This document shows, in pieces, positions 24,570-32,958 of a DNA stretch of 64,000 bases. Origin of the DNA: an uncultured bacterium (GTDB lineage: Bacteria > Actinomycetota > Coriobacteriia > Coriobacteriales > Coriobacteriaceae); NCBI GenBank assembly GCA_905215385.1, contig CAJMPY010000009.1, positions 22,260-86,259 on the forward strand, written 5' to 3'. The stretch's first letter is position 1. Each line of letters begins with the position of its first letter. A program made the position numbers and the translations under genes. Below the pieces are notes generated by a model. It was not told the origin of the DNA. It did not search any database and saw only the letters and a program-made list of their open reading frames with translations.

Positions 24570-25592
24570 ATGAGCAAAGAGCGTGTCGAGCAGGTCGAAG
24601 GCGCAGGGGCTTCGGTGCCGATGACCGATATATCGAACATTGATGTGCCCGAGGGCACCGATGAGCTCAGCCGTAGCACCCGCCGCGCTTGGCGCGAGCG
24701 CCTGAACAGCGCTTCGACGCGCAAGATGATCACGGGCGTCTTGGCTACGCTGGTGGGCGGTTCGTTTTGGGGCTTCTCGGGCACCAGCGCGAGCTTTCTG
24801 TTCGATACCTACCACGTCGACACCTTGTGGCTTATGAGCGTGCGTCAGATTCTCGCCGGTCTACTCTTTATGGCCGTGGTTGTTACGCGCGACCGCGAGC
24901 GCCTGATTAAGCTCTGGACCACACCCGCCGATCGCAAGCAGCTGCTGCTCTTTACCGCCTTTGGTCTGCTGTTCAACCAGTTTTGTTATCTTTCGGCCGT
25001 GCGCCTGACCAATGCCGGAACCGCGACGGTGCTCCAATGCCTGCAACTGGTCATCATTATGGGCTACACCTGCGTGATCGACCATCGCATGCCTCGCGTG
25101 CGTGAGGCCGTTGGCATTGGGTTGGCCCTGGGCGGCACCTTTTTAATCGCTACCGGCGGCGACCCTACCAGTCTGAGCATATCGCCGCTTGGCCTGGTCG
25201 CAGGCCTTATGTGTGCGGTCAGCGCCACGTGTATGGCGGTGATTCCCGCCAAGATCCTGCCCGAATACGGCAGCCCCATCGTCACGGGCTCGGCAATGCT
25301 CACGGCGGGCGTGGTCTCGTGCGTCTTCGTGCAGCCTTGGGCGCATATGCCGGCACTCGACGCTGCCGGCGTCGAGGCGCTCGCGGTATTCGTGGTTATC
25401 GGCTCGTTTTTTGCTTACATGCTCTATATGCAGGGCGTTAAGGACATCGGCTCGGTGCGTGCGAGCCTCATCGGAACTGTGGAGCCGGTTTCGGCGACCA
25501 TCACCAGCGCCGTTATGCTGGGCACGGTGTTTTTGCCGACCGACCTTATCGGCTTTGCCATGATCATCGTGATGATGTTCCTCACGGTGTAG
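24570..25592 (+). CDS. EamA/DMT-superfamily transporter
   Basis: This is a 340-residue membrane protein with about ten hydrophobic segments arranged as two EamA repeats (~50-185 and ~200-335). The first starts at TLVGGSFWGFSGTSASFLF and the second is typified by GTVEPVSATITSAVMLGTVF. Such drug/metabolite transporters export or import small metabolites; the substrate is unknown. The ATG at 24570 (MSKERVEQ) has GAGGG 6 bases upstream. The frame extending to 24363 has no ribosome-binding site and overlaps the probable promoter. The N-terminal ~45 residues are cytosolic and charged. Confidence 0.88.
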   Translation: MSKERVEQVEGAGASVPMTDISNIDVPEGTDELSRSTRRAWRERLNSASTRKMITGVLATLVGGSFWGFSGTSASFLFDTYHVDTLWLMSVRQILAGLLFMAVVVTRDRERLIKLWTTPADRKQLLLFTAFGLLFNQFCYLSAVRLTNAGTATVLQCLQLVIIMGYTCVIDHRMPRVREAVGIGLALGGTFLIATGGDPTSLSISPLGLVAGLMCAVSATCMAVIPAKILPEYGSPIVTGSAMLTAGVVSCVFVQPWAHMPALDAAGVEALAVFVVIGSFFAYMLYMQGVKDIGSVRASLIGTVEPVSATITSAVMLGTVFLPTDLIGFAMIIVMMFLTV

Positions 25593-25741
25593 CTGGCGCC
25601 GCCGCCAAGACGGAAAAGGCGTTGTGCCACATTTTCGCCAATTGATGTCCGTGTCTGGAGTTTAGCTGTCGATGCTCAAAATGCCATAAACTAGTAACGT
25701 TATGGACTTTTTCATTGCGACTCAATTGCGAGGATTTCTTT

Positions 25742-28054
25742 ATGGCTGGTAATCACTTTAAGGGCAGCGATAGCGGCCGTCCTGCAGTTCCGCCGCGTCC
25801 GAACGGGGCTGGTAAGGCCGGCACGCCGGGCGGCGCTGGGCAGGGCGGTTCCGGTAAGCGCGTGTCCCCGGGCGAGACGGCGATGTTTACCGCTCTGTAC
25901 GAGCAGTCTCAAAAGGCAAAAAAGACCGGCCGTGCAAGAGGGAATGTCTTTGCGGGCGGTGCAACCTCCACGTCGCAGCCGAGCGGGGCCCCTTCGATAC
26001 CTGCGAACAACGCAGGTGCTGCCAACGCCGCGAATACCGCCGGCAACGTTAATGCCGGCAAGGCCGCCAACAATACTCCCTCTGCCGGTGGCGCGGGGCT
26101 TACGGGTAACCTTGGCACGATTTACACCGGCGCCTCCGAGACTGGCACGTTCGCCCGCCTGGATGATAGCGGTGCCGAGTTTGCGGGCTCGGGTTCCAAG
26201 GAAGATTATTACGATTTTGGCTTGAACTACGGTAGCGACGCTTCGTCGAGTTCGACCTCTGACGGTCTGGTCCGTCATCGCCATCGCAAGGGCGAGCGCA
26301 AAAAGCGTCACACTGGCGCCATTATTGCCGCTGTAGTCGCGGTGCTTCTCGTTGCGCTTGGCGCAAGCGGCTTTATGCTGCTTAACTCGGCAAAGACCGT
26401 AAAGAGCGAAGCGAAGGAGGCTGTCGAGATCGTCGGTGGCCTTAAGGACAAGGTCACGTCGGGCGATTTTTCGACGCTGCCTGACGACGCGAAGAAGATT
26501 GATGAGCTCTGCGACAGCATGAAGGCGGAGACCTCGAGCCCGCTGTGGACGGCGGCTTCGTTTATCCCGGTGTATGGCAGCGACATCAATGCTGCCCGCA
26601 CCATGATCGACGCCCTGTCCGATGTCTCTAGCGGCGCGCTGATTCCCATGGCCGACAACCTCTCGCGGGCAACGCCCGGCAAGCTGTTCCAGGATGGCAT
26701 GATTAACGTGTCCGCGCTGCAGGCGGTCGCCGATTCGCTTTCCAACAGCTCGAAGGTGTTCAAGAGCGCCAACGAAAAGATCCAGGGCATTGGCGATACT
26801 CATATTTCCCAGGTGACCGAGCTGGTCGATAAGGCCAAGGACGGCTTTGCCACCCTCAACGGCGCGGTTGACGCGGCGGAGAAGGTCGCCCCCGTCCTTC
26901 CCCAGATGCTCGGCGCCAACGGCCAGACGCGCAACTACCTTATGTACGCCATGAACAACGTCGAGATTCGTGCCTGCGGCGGCTTTGGCGGTTCGCAGGG
27001 CCTGATTTCGGTCACCGACGGCCAGATGTCGATCGGCGAGTTTGTTCCCCGCATTGGACTCAGCGAGGATGAGGCAGTCGAGAGCGTCGACGAAGAGGAT
27101 GAGGCGCTGTTCGGCAACCACAGTAACCTGTACAACTCGGGCAATACCTATTCGCCTGATTGGCCCCGCAACTCGCAGCGTGTCGCAGCCCTGTGGAAAT
27201 CTCAATATGGCCAGGACGTTGACGGCGTCGTGGGTATCGACCCGGTGTTCCTGCAGTATCTGCTGGGCCTGGTCGGTAACGTGTCGCTGCCCGACGGAAC
27301 GGTTGTCGACGGCACCAACGCCGCAAAGGTCCTCATGCACGATGTGTACTGGAACTATCCGGTCGAGGAGTCGGACGGCATCTTTGCATCCGTCGCCAGC
27401 GCTGCCTTCGACAAGATCCTTGGCGGTATCGGCGATGTCGATGTTACGAAGCTTGTCAGCGCCGTTGAGCGCGGTGCCGAAGAGGGCCGCCTGATCGCGT
27501 GGATGAAAAACGATGACGAGCAGAACGCTATCAAGGAGATGAACATCGACGCCTCGCTGCCCGATCCGGATGACCCGAGTGAAGATCCCGTTGCTGGTGT
27601 CTACTTTAACAACCTGAGCTTCTCCAAGCTCGACTGGTACCTGAATGCCGATACGCAGATTGGCCAGGGCATCAAGAACGGTGACGGCACATGCTCGTAT
27701 CGCATCACCGTTACCCTGACGAACATCATGACGCAGGAGGAGGCCGGCAAGCTGCCCGACTACGTCGCGGCGAGCGCGCCCGATGCCGCGCGCGACGACG
27801 AGCGTCTGAATGTCTCGTTGTTTGCCCCGACGGGCGGCAACATTACTGATCTGACCGTCGAGGGCACCCAGTTTGGTCTTGGCGCCGCTACGTGGCATGG
27901 AATCCCCTTCTATTCGGGCACCGTTGACCTGCATGCTGGCGAGACGACGACGATCACATATACGCTGACCACGTCAGCCGAGGCGGGGGACAAGCCGCTT
28001 ACGCTGCGTCAGACTCCTACATGCCAGGCGGCTCGCGACAGCGCGTCGGCGTAG
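25742..28054 (+). CDS. DUF4012 domain-containing membrane-anchored protein
   Basis: This is a 770-residue protein. A low-complexity N-terminal ~190 residues rich in Gly, Ala, Asn and Ser precedes a basic stretch (HRHRKGERKKRH). A single membrane helix follows at ~192-214 (GAIIAAVVAVLLVALGASGF), then a large extracytoplasmic domain. The segment RNYLMYAMNNVEIRACGGFG followed by GSQGLIS is the DUF4012 hallmark. LytR/cell-wall-associated or surface roles are often suspected, but no function is established. The ATG at 25742 follows GAGGATTTCTTT. It is probably monocistronic. Confidence 0.85.
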   Translation: MAGNHFKGSDSGRPAVPPRPNGAGKAGTPGGAGQGGSGKRVSPGETAMFTALYEQSQKAKKTGRARGNVFAGGATSTSQPSGAPSIPANNAGAANAANTAGNVNAGKAANNTPSAGGAGLTGNLGTIYTGASETGTFARLDDSGAEFAGSGSKEDYYDFGLNYGSDASSSSTSDGLVRHRHRKGERKKRHTGAIIAAVVAVLLVALGASGFMLLNSAKTVKSEAKEAVEIVGGLKDKVTSGDFSTLPDDAKKIDELCDSMKAETSSPLWTAASFIPVYGSDINAARTMIDALSDVSSGALIPMADNLSRATPGKLFQDGMINVSALQAVADSLSNSSKVFKSANEKIQGIGDTHISQVTELVDKAKDGFATLNGAVDAAEKVAPVLPQMLGANGQTRNYLMYAMNNVEIRACGGFGGSQGLISVTDGQMSIGEFVPRIGLSEDEAVESVDEEDEALFGNHSNLYNSGNTYSPDWPRNSQRVAALWKSQYGQDVDGVVGIDPVFLQYLLGLVGNVSLPDGTVVDGTNAAKVLMHDVYWNYPVEESDGIFASVASAAFDKILGGIGDVDVTKLVSAVERGAEEGRLIAWMKNDDEQNAIKEMNIDASLPDPDDPSEDPVAGVYFNNLSFSKLDWYLNADTQIGQGIKNGDGTCSYRITVTLTNIMTQEEAGKLPDYVAASAPDAARDDERLNVSLFAPTGGNITDLTVEGTQFGLGAATWHGIPFYSGTVDLHAGETTTITYTLTTSAEAGDKPLTLRQTPTCQAARDSASA

Positions 28055-28091
28055 GGTTTTTCTGGTAGCGCAGATAATCGAGTACCATTTT

Positions 28092-28125
28092 GGGGCGGAC
28101 AGGCAATCTGTTCGCCCCTATTTTG
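28092..28125 (+). terminator. Hairpin between the DUF4012 gene and glmM
   Basis: GGGGCGGACAGG pairs with CTGTTCGCCCC and is followed by TATTTTG. The glmM ribosome-binding site follows within 10 bases. Confidence 0.65.
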
Positions 28126-28137
28126 TAAGGAGAGCGC

Positions 28138-29469
28138 ATGAAGTACTTTGGCACCGACGGCTTTCGCGGTGAGGCTAACGTTGGGCTGACGGTAGAGCAC
28201 GCTTATAAGATTGGCCGTTTTGTGGGCTGGTATTACGGCGCCAACCGCGAGCGCAAGGCGCGCGTCATCGTGGGTAAGGACACGCGTCGCTCGAGTTATA
28301 TGTTCGAGGCGGCGCTGGTGAGTGGCCTGGTCGCGAGCGGTGCGGACGCCTATATGCTGCACGTGATCCCCACACCGGGTGTAGCGCATCAGACCGTGGA
28401 AGGCTGCTTCGATTGCGGCATCATGATCAGCGCGAGCCACAACCCGTTTTGCGATAACGGCATTAAGCTCGTCAATAGCGACGGTTTTAAGATGGACGAG
28501 GACGTACTGGAGCTCATCGAGGACTACGTCGATGGCAAGAGCGAGGTGCCGCTGGCCACGGGCAACCACATCGGCGCCACGGTGGACTACATGCAGGGCC
28601 GCAACCGCTACATTGCCTCGCTCATCGCCAGCGCGAACTTTTCGCTGCAGGGCGTCAAGATCGGCATCGACTGCGCCAACGGCTCGGCGTCCTCGGTGGC
28701 CAAGCCGGTGTTCGACGCGCTGGGCGCCGACGTGCGCGTGATCAATGCCGCGCCTGATGGTTTTAACATCAACGTCGACTGCGGCTCCACGCATATGGAG
28801 CGTCTGCAGCGCCACGTGGTGGAGCAGGGCTTGGACGTGGGCTTTGCCTATGACGGCGATGCCGACCGCTGCCTGGCCGTGGACGAGCGCGGCCGCGTGG
28901 TCGATGGCGACCAGATCCTGTACGTGTGCGGCGTGTACCTGAACAAGCACGGTCGCCTTTCGGGCGGTACCGTGGTTCCGACGATTGCCAGCAACTTTGG
29001 CCTGATCAAGTCGTTGGAGCTTGCCGGCCTAAGTGCCGTGACCAGCGGTGTGGGCGACCGCCACGTGTATGCCAAGATGCGCGAGGGCGGTTACAGCCTG
29101 GGCGGCGAGCAGACGGGCCATACGATCTTTGGCGATATCGAGCGCACGGGCGACGGCATTATGACCTCGCTGCGCGTGATGGAAGTGATCCGCGCCGAGC
29201 GCGAGACGCTCTCGCAGCTCACGGCTCCGTGCAAGCTGCTACCGCAGGCGCAGGTGGCCGTGCGCGTGGCGGACAAGGACGCCGCGCTCGAGAACATGGG
29301 CGTGCAGAACGCCATCGCCGAGGCCGAGGCTGCGCTGGCAGGCGAGGGCCGCGTGCTCGTACGCAAGAGCGGAACCGAGTCGGTTATCCGCGTGCTGGCC
29401 GAGGCGCCCGACCAAGCATCCGCCGATGCCGCCATGAAGCGCATCGCCAACGCACTCGAGGCTCTGTAG
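28138..29469 (+). CDS. glmM: Phosphoglucosamine mutase
   Basis: This is a 443-residue enzyme converting glucosamine-6-phosphate to glucosamine-1-phosphate for peptidoglycan precursor synthesis. The N-terminus MKYFGTDGFRG is typical. The phosphorylated Ser100 is in MISASHNPF, the Mg2+ loop is DGDADR, the sugar-binding region is GGEQTGH, and the phosphate-binding loop is RKSGTESVIR. Length is normal. A strong AAGGAGAGCGC precedes the ATG. The duplicated 28-bp hairpin begins at its final base. Confidence 0.97.
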   Translation: MKYFGTDGFRGEANVGLTVEHAYKIGRFVGWYYGANRERKARVIVGKDTRRSSYMFEAALVSGLVASGADAYMLHVIPTPGVAHQTVEGCFDCGIMISASHNPFCDNGIKLVNSDGFKMDEDVLELIEDYVDGKSEVPLATGNHIGATVDYMQGRNRYIASLIASANFSLQGVKIGIDCANGSASSVAKPVFDALGADVRVINAAPDGFNINVDCGSTHMERLQRHVVEQGLDVGFAYDGDADRCLAVDERGRVVDGDQILYVCGVYLNKHGRLSGGTVVPTIASNFGLIKSLELAGLSAVTSGVGDRHVYAKMREGGYSLGGEQTGHTIFGDIERTGDGIMTSLRVMEVIRAERETLSQLTAPCKLLPQAQVAVRVADKDAALENMGVQNAIAEAEAALAGEGRVLVRKSGTESVIRVLAEAPDQASADAAMKRIANALEAL

Positions 29470-29496
29470 TTACGCGGTTTTACCAAACCGCGTAAC
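29469..29496. repeat. 28-bp hairpin identical to 3067-3094
   Basis: GTTACGCGGTTTT pairs with AAACCGCGTAAC, immediately after the glmM stop. It is followed, as at 3067, by a CGACGCTGC sequence and the modular palindrome. Confidence 0.75.
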
Positions 29497-29500
29497 TGCT

Positions 29501-29617
29501 CGACGCTGCAAACGCCCCTAAGCGGCAATCTGACGTTCAATTTCAAGGGCGCGACCAGAAGGTCAGCGCCCTTTCATTTCACGTCACCTTGCTCGCTTAG
29601 GGTCGTTTTCGCTGACG
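29501..29617. repeat. Modular nested palindrome, copy 2
   Basis: The outer parts match copy 1 (3146-3260): CGACGCTGCAAACGCCCCTA on the left and ACGTCACCTTGCTCGCTTAG on the right. The inner insert is different, an AAGGGCGCGACC/GGTCAGCGCCCTT hairpin. Nothing coding is seen in the gap 29470-29674. Confidence 0.8.
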
Positions 29618-29674
29618 TTGCCAAGACATTGGCGTCAACATAGTTGGCGTTGGCGATGGCGTGCTGGTCAATCC

Positions 29675-31216
29675 TTACAGCTCGTACAGCGTGGTGAACT
29701 TGTCCTGCAGGTAGCTGCAGTAGTAGCGGGCGTCAAAATCCATGCCGCAGGCACCCTTGATGAGTTCCGGCGCGTCCTTGGCGCGGCCCCACTGCCAAAT
29801 GTGCTCGCCCAGCCACGCGCGGACGGGTGCCAAGTCGCCGCTCGCGCAGGCACCGGTAAGGTCGACGCCGTCGCGGCACATGGCCGGCACAAACATGGCA
29901 TCGTAGGCGCTACCCAGCGCATACGTGGGGAAGTAGCCAAACGAACCGCCGCTCCAATGCGTATCCTGCAGGCAGCCGTGCGTGTCGTCGGGAACGGGAA
30001 TGCCCAGGTACTCGTCCATAAAGCGGTTCCAAAGCGCGGGGATGTCCTTGGCCGCAGCCTCGCCGGCAAACAGCATGCGCTCGATCTGGTAGCGCACCAT
30101 AATATGCAGCGGATAGGTGAGCTCGTCGGCCTCGGTGCGGATCAACGACGGCTGCGCGATGTTCACGGCGCGGTAGAGCGTGTCTTCGTCGACGTCGCCG
30201 TAGACCTCGGGCGCGTGACGACGCAGCACCTCGAGCAGCGGGCCCATAAAGGCGCGGCTGCGACCCACGGTGTTCTCGAAAAAGCGGCTCTGGCTCTCGT
30301 GGATGCCCATGGAGGTGCCGCCCTCCAAGCACGTGCGCGCATAGGCGGGATTGACGCCCAGCTCGTACATGGTGTGCCCCGCCTCGTGGATGATGCTGTA
30401 GACGTTGGAGATGCAGTCGTCCTCGTAGATGTGCGTCGCGATGCGCGCATCACCCACGGCAAAGCCCTCGCTAAACGGATGCTCGGTAAAGGCAAGCGTG
30501 GTGTCGTCCAGGTCCAGGCCGACAAGCTTCATAAGGTCGAAGCTCATGGCGCGCTGGGCAGCCTCGGGCACGTGGGCGTGCAAAAAGTCGGCAGCCGGCT
30601 GCTGGCCGCGCTCGCCGATGGCGTGCACGAGCGGCACGACCGTGGCCTTGACCTCATCGCAAAACGCGTCGAAGCTCTTGGCGGAAAGGCCGCGCTCGTA
30701 CTGGTCGAGCCAAACGTCGTATGGATCGCGCTTGGGGTCCATGAGCTCGGCCTGATGCTTAAGTTGGGCGACGATTCTATCCACATAGGTCTCAAAGCTC
30801 GCCCAGTCGTTGGCAGCCTTGGCCTTGTGCCACACGGCGTCCGCCTCGCAGGTGAGCCTGGTCCAGGCCTCGGCTTCTTCGGTGGGGATGGCACTGGCCT
30901 CACGTTGATCGCGGCCGAGCACACGGATCTCGTCGAGCAGCTGAGGGTCGTCGATTTTGCCGCCGGCGACGGTCTCGCGCGCTAACGAGCGTACGAGCTC
31001 AACGGACTTCTCGCTGGTCAGCAGCTTGTGATGCTCGCCGGCAAGCGTGCCCATGGCGTCGGCACGCGCTGCTGCGCCGTTGGCAGGAGCAATCGTCGCT
31101 CCATCGAACTCGGCAATCTTGAGCAGGTACTCGCGAGTCCACAGCTTGCCTTCGAGCTTGCGGAGCTTCTTGATGCTCTTGCCCGCCTTGGCTTTCTTAT
31201 CGAGTTTCTTTCCCAT
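29675..31216 (-). CDS. Carboxypeptidase M32 (Taq-type)
   Basis: This is a 513-residue zinc metallocarboxypeptidase. The HEXXH motif is HEAGH (residues 277-281) in YSIIHEAGHTMYELG. Family motifs HPFSEGFAVGDARIATH and GTSMGIHESQSRFFEN, which supplies the downstream zinc Glu, are also visible. It removes C-terminal amino acids from peptides in the cytosol. The start at 31216 (MGKKLDKK) follows AAGGATATAGG; the longer frame to 31327 runs into the upstream region of the T-box. Length is normal. Confidence 0.95.
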   Translation of the reverse strand: MGKKLDKKAKAGKSIKKLRKLEGKLWTREYLLKIAEFDGATIAPANGAAARADAMGTLAGEHHKLLTSEKSVELVRSLARETVAGGKIDDPQLLDEIRVLGRDQREASAIPTEEAEAWTRLTCEADAVWHKAKAANDWASFETYVDRIVAQLKHQAELMDPKRDPYDVWLDQYERGLSAKSFDAFCDEVKATVVPLVHAIGERGQQPAADFLHAHVPEAAQRAMSFDLMKLVGLDLDDTTLAFTEHPFSEGFAVGDARIATHIYEDDCISNVYSIIHEAGHTMYELGVNPAYARTCLEGGTSMGIHESQSRFFENTVGRSRAFMGPLLEVLRRHAPEVYGDVDEDTLYRAVNIAQPSLIRTEADELTYPLHIMVRYQIERMLFAGEAAAKDIPALWNRFMDEYLGIPVPDDTHGCLQDTHWSGGSFGYFPTYALGSAYDAMFVPAMCRDGVDLTGACASGDLAPVRAWLGEHIWQWGRAKDAPELIKGACGMDFDARYYCSYLQDKFTTLYEL

Positions 31217-31351
31217 ACCTATATCCTTGATCTCGCAGGTCGAGCGCCACGGGTGGGCGTGCGGCCAGTTTGCACAGCTACCCGCCTTGTACCCAGTGCG
31301 AACAAAACGGAACGCGGCGATGCACACGCAGAATGTGTTATCCTATAGCCC

Positions 31352-31638
31352 AATGCGTTGACGGAGAGGGTTTTGCCCGCCGCGTCGCCGGCAAGAGAGG
31401 GAAGGTCATGGGCTGCGAGCCTTCCTGCGGTGACAAGGGCCAAGCGTTCACTCCCGAGCAGCGACCTCAACGGGCACGCAGCCAGCGGCGGCGAAGCCCC
31501 AGTAGGGAAGCCGTGAGCCTCGCGACAAGGGGCACAGAGTGGGCGCGGCGGGCCAGACATCCGCCGGGTCAAACAAGGTGGTACCGCGGAATTCAACCGT
31601 CCTTGGGCAATGCACATGCCCGAGGACGGTTTTTTTGT
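31352..31638 (+). promoter_or_regulatory. T-box leader of pheST
   Basis: The canonical T-box bulge AAGGTGGTACCGCGG lies at 31575-31589. It is followed by a terminator hairpin (ACCGTCCT ... AGGACGGTTTTTTT, 31597-31634). An upstream structured region contains a candidate Phe specifier TTC at 31447-31449 in CAAGCGTTCACTC. Uncharged tRNA-Phe should stabilise the antiterminator and allow pheS-pheT transcription. The specifier position is a prediction. Confidence 0.9.
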
Positions 31639-31721
31639 TACCGAACCGGGCCGCACATCCGCAGCTCCGGGTGGCTCCAGCCGCCGCGGCAAGTGGATGC
31701 GCGAGAGACGAAAGGGAAGAC

Positions 31722-32798
31722 ATGAGTCTGATTGATGATCTGGTCAAACTCGAGGAAGAGGCCAAGGAGCTCGTCGCAGGCGCCGATGACGCCGCCAAGC
31801 TCGAGGCTGCGCGTGTTGAGCTGCTCGGTCGCAAGGGTCGTATCACCGGCTTGATGCGCATGATGGGCAAGCTCGCCCCCGAGGATCGTCCCGTGATGGG
31901 CAAGCGCGCCAACGAGATGCGCCAGCTGATCGAGGGCATGCTCGACGAGCGAAACACCGAGATGAAGGCCGCCGCCCTCAAGCGCGCACTCGAGCACGAC
32001 GCCGTCGACATCACGCTGCCGGGCATCCGTCCGCAGATCGGCCACCAGCACCTGATCAAGCAAATCATCGAGGAGGCCGAGGACATCTTCTGCGGCATCG
32101 GCTACACCGTCGAGTCCGGCCCCATGGTCGACACCTCTTACTACAACTTCACCGCGCTCAACGCTCCCATGGATCACCCGAGCCGCTCGGCTCGCGATAC
32201 CTTCTACGTGGTCGACAACAACCCCGGCAGCGTCGCGCACCCCGAGGCTCACGCCCACGGCGAGTCCGACGTGCTGCTGCGCACCCAGACTTCGGGCGTG
32301 CAGATCCACACCATGGAGTCGCAAAAGCCGCCCATCTACATGATCTGCCCGGGCACCGTCTACCGTCCCGACACGGCCGATGCCTGCCACCTGCCGCAGT
32401 TCAACCAGATCGAGGGCCTGGTCGTCGACGAGGGCATCACCTTTGGCGACCTGAAGGGCACGCTCGACTACTTTGTTAAGTGCATGTTTGGCGAGGATCG
32501 CAAGACGCGTTACCGCCCGCACTTCTTCCCCTTCACCGAGCCCAGCTGCGAGGTGGACGTGAGCTGCCACGTGTGCGGCGGCAAGGGCTGCAACTTCTGC
32601 AAGCACAGCGGCTGGATCGAGATCTTGGGCTGCGGCATGGTCGACCCCAACGTCCTGATCAACTGCGGCATCGACCCCGAGAAGTACACCGGCTTCGCCT
32701 TTGGTATTGGCGCCGAGCGCGTCGCGGCCCTGCGCTACGACCTGCCGGACCTGCGAACGCTCATGACGGGCGATATGCGCTTCTTAAATCAGTTCTAG
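31722..32798 (+). CDS. pheS: Phenylalanine-tRNA ligase alpha subunit
   Basis: This is a 358-residue catalytic subunit of the alpha2-beta2 PheRS. An N-terminal coiled coil (~1-85, EEEAKELVAGADDAAKLEAA) contacts tRNA. Class II motif 2 is RPDTADACHLPQFNQIEGL and motif 3 is GFAFGIGAERVAALRY. Cys pairs (CHVCGGKGCNFCKHSGW) are typical of the family insertion. The ATG at 31722 follows AAAGGGAAGAC; a longer frame starts inside the T-box terminator and is rejected. Confidence 0.97.
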   Translation: MSLIDDLVKLEEEAKELVAGADDAAKLEAARVELLGRKGRITGLMRMMGKLAPEDRPVMGKRANEMRQLIEGMLDERNTEMKAAALKRALEHDAVDITLPGIRPQIGHQHLIKQIIEEAEDIFCGIGYTVESGPMVDTSYYNFTALNAPMDHPSRSARDTFYVVDNNPGSVAHPEAHAHGESDVLLRTQTSGVQIHTMESQKPPIYMICPGTVYRPDTADACHLPQFNQIEGLVVDEGITFGDLKGTLDYFVKCMFGEDRKTRYRPHFFPFTEPSCEVDVSCHVCGGKGCNFCKHSGWIEILGCGMVDPNVLINCGIDPEKYTGFAFGIGAERVAALRYDLPDLRTLMTGDMRFLNQF

Positions 32799-32824
32799 GC
32801 CCGGCGGCTTTCCCAAGCACCGCA

Positions 32825-32894
32825 CCTTGCCTTTCAATCGTCGGTTGCGTACCTAAGTACGCGGCCCTCCTCTTTCAAGGCAATCTGCGGCACT
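32825..32894. repeat. Modular palindrome sharing an inner module with copy 1
   Basis: Arms CCTTGCCTTT and AAGGCAA enclose CAATCGTCGGTTGCGTACC and AAGTACGC. That inner block is nearly identical to the one at 3184-3210, although the outer arms are unrelated. It lies between pheS and pheT. Confidence 0.75.
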
Positions 32895-32958
32895 TGGAAA
32901 ACCCGTCTCCGTTGCAGTTTTTGGCTCAAAGCCGCATTTATGAAAGGAGACCAGTTAG

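Noticed and set aside
25712..27934. 740-residue minus-strand frame opposite the DUF4012 gene
   Set aside because: It lacks any domain pattern and mirrors the codon bias of the real gene.
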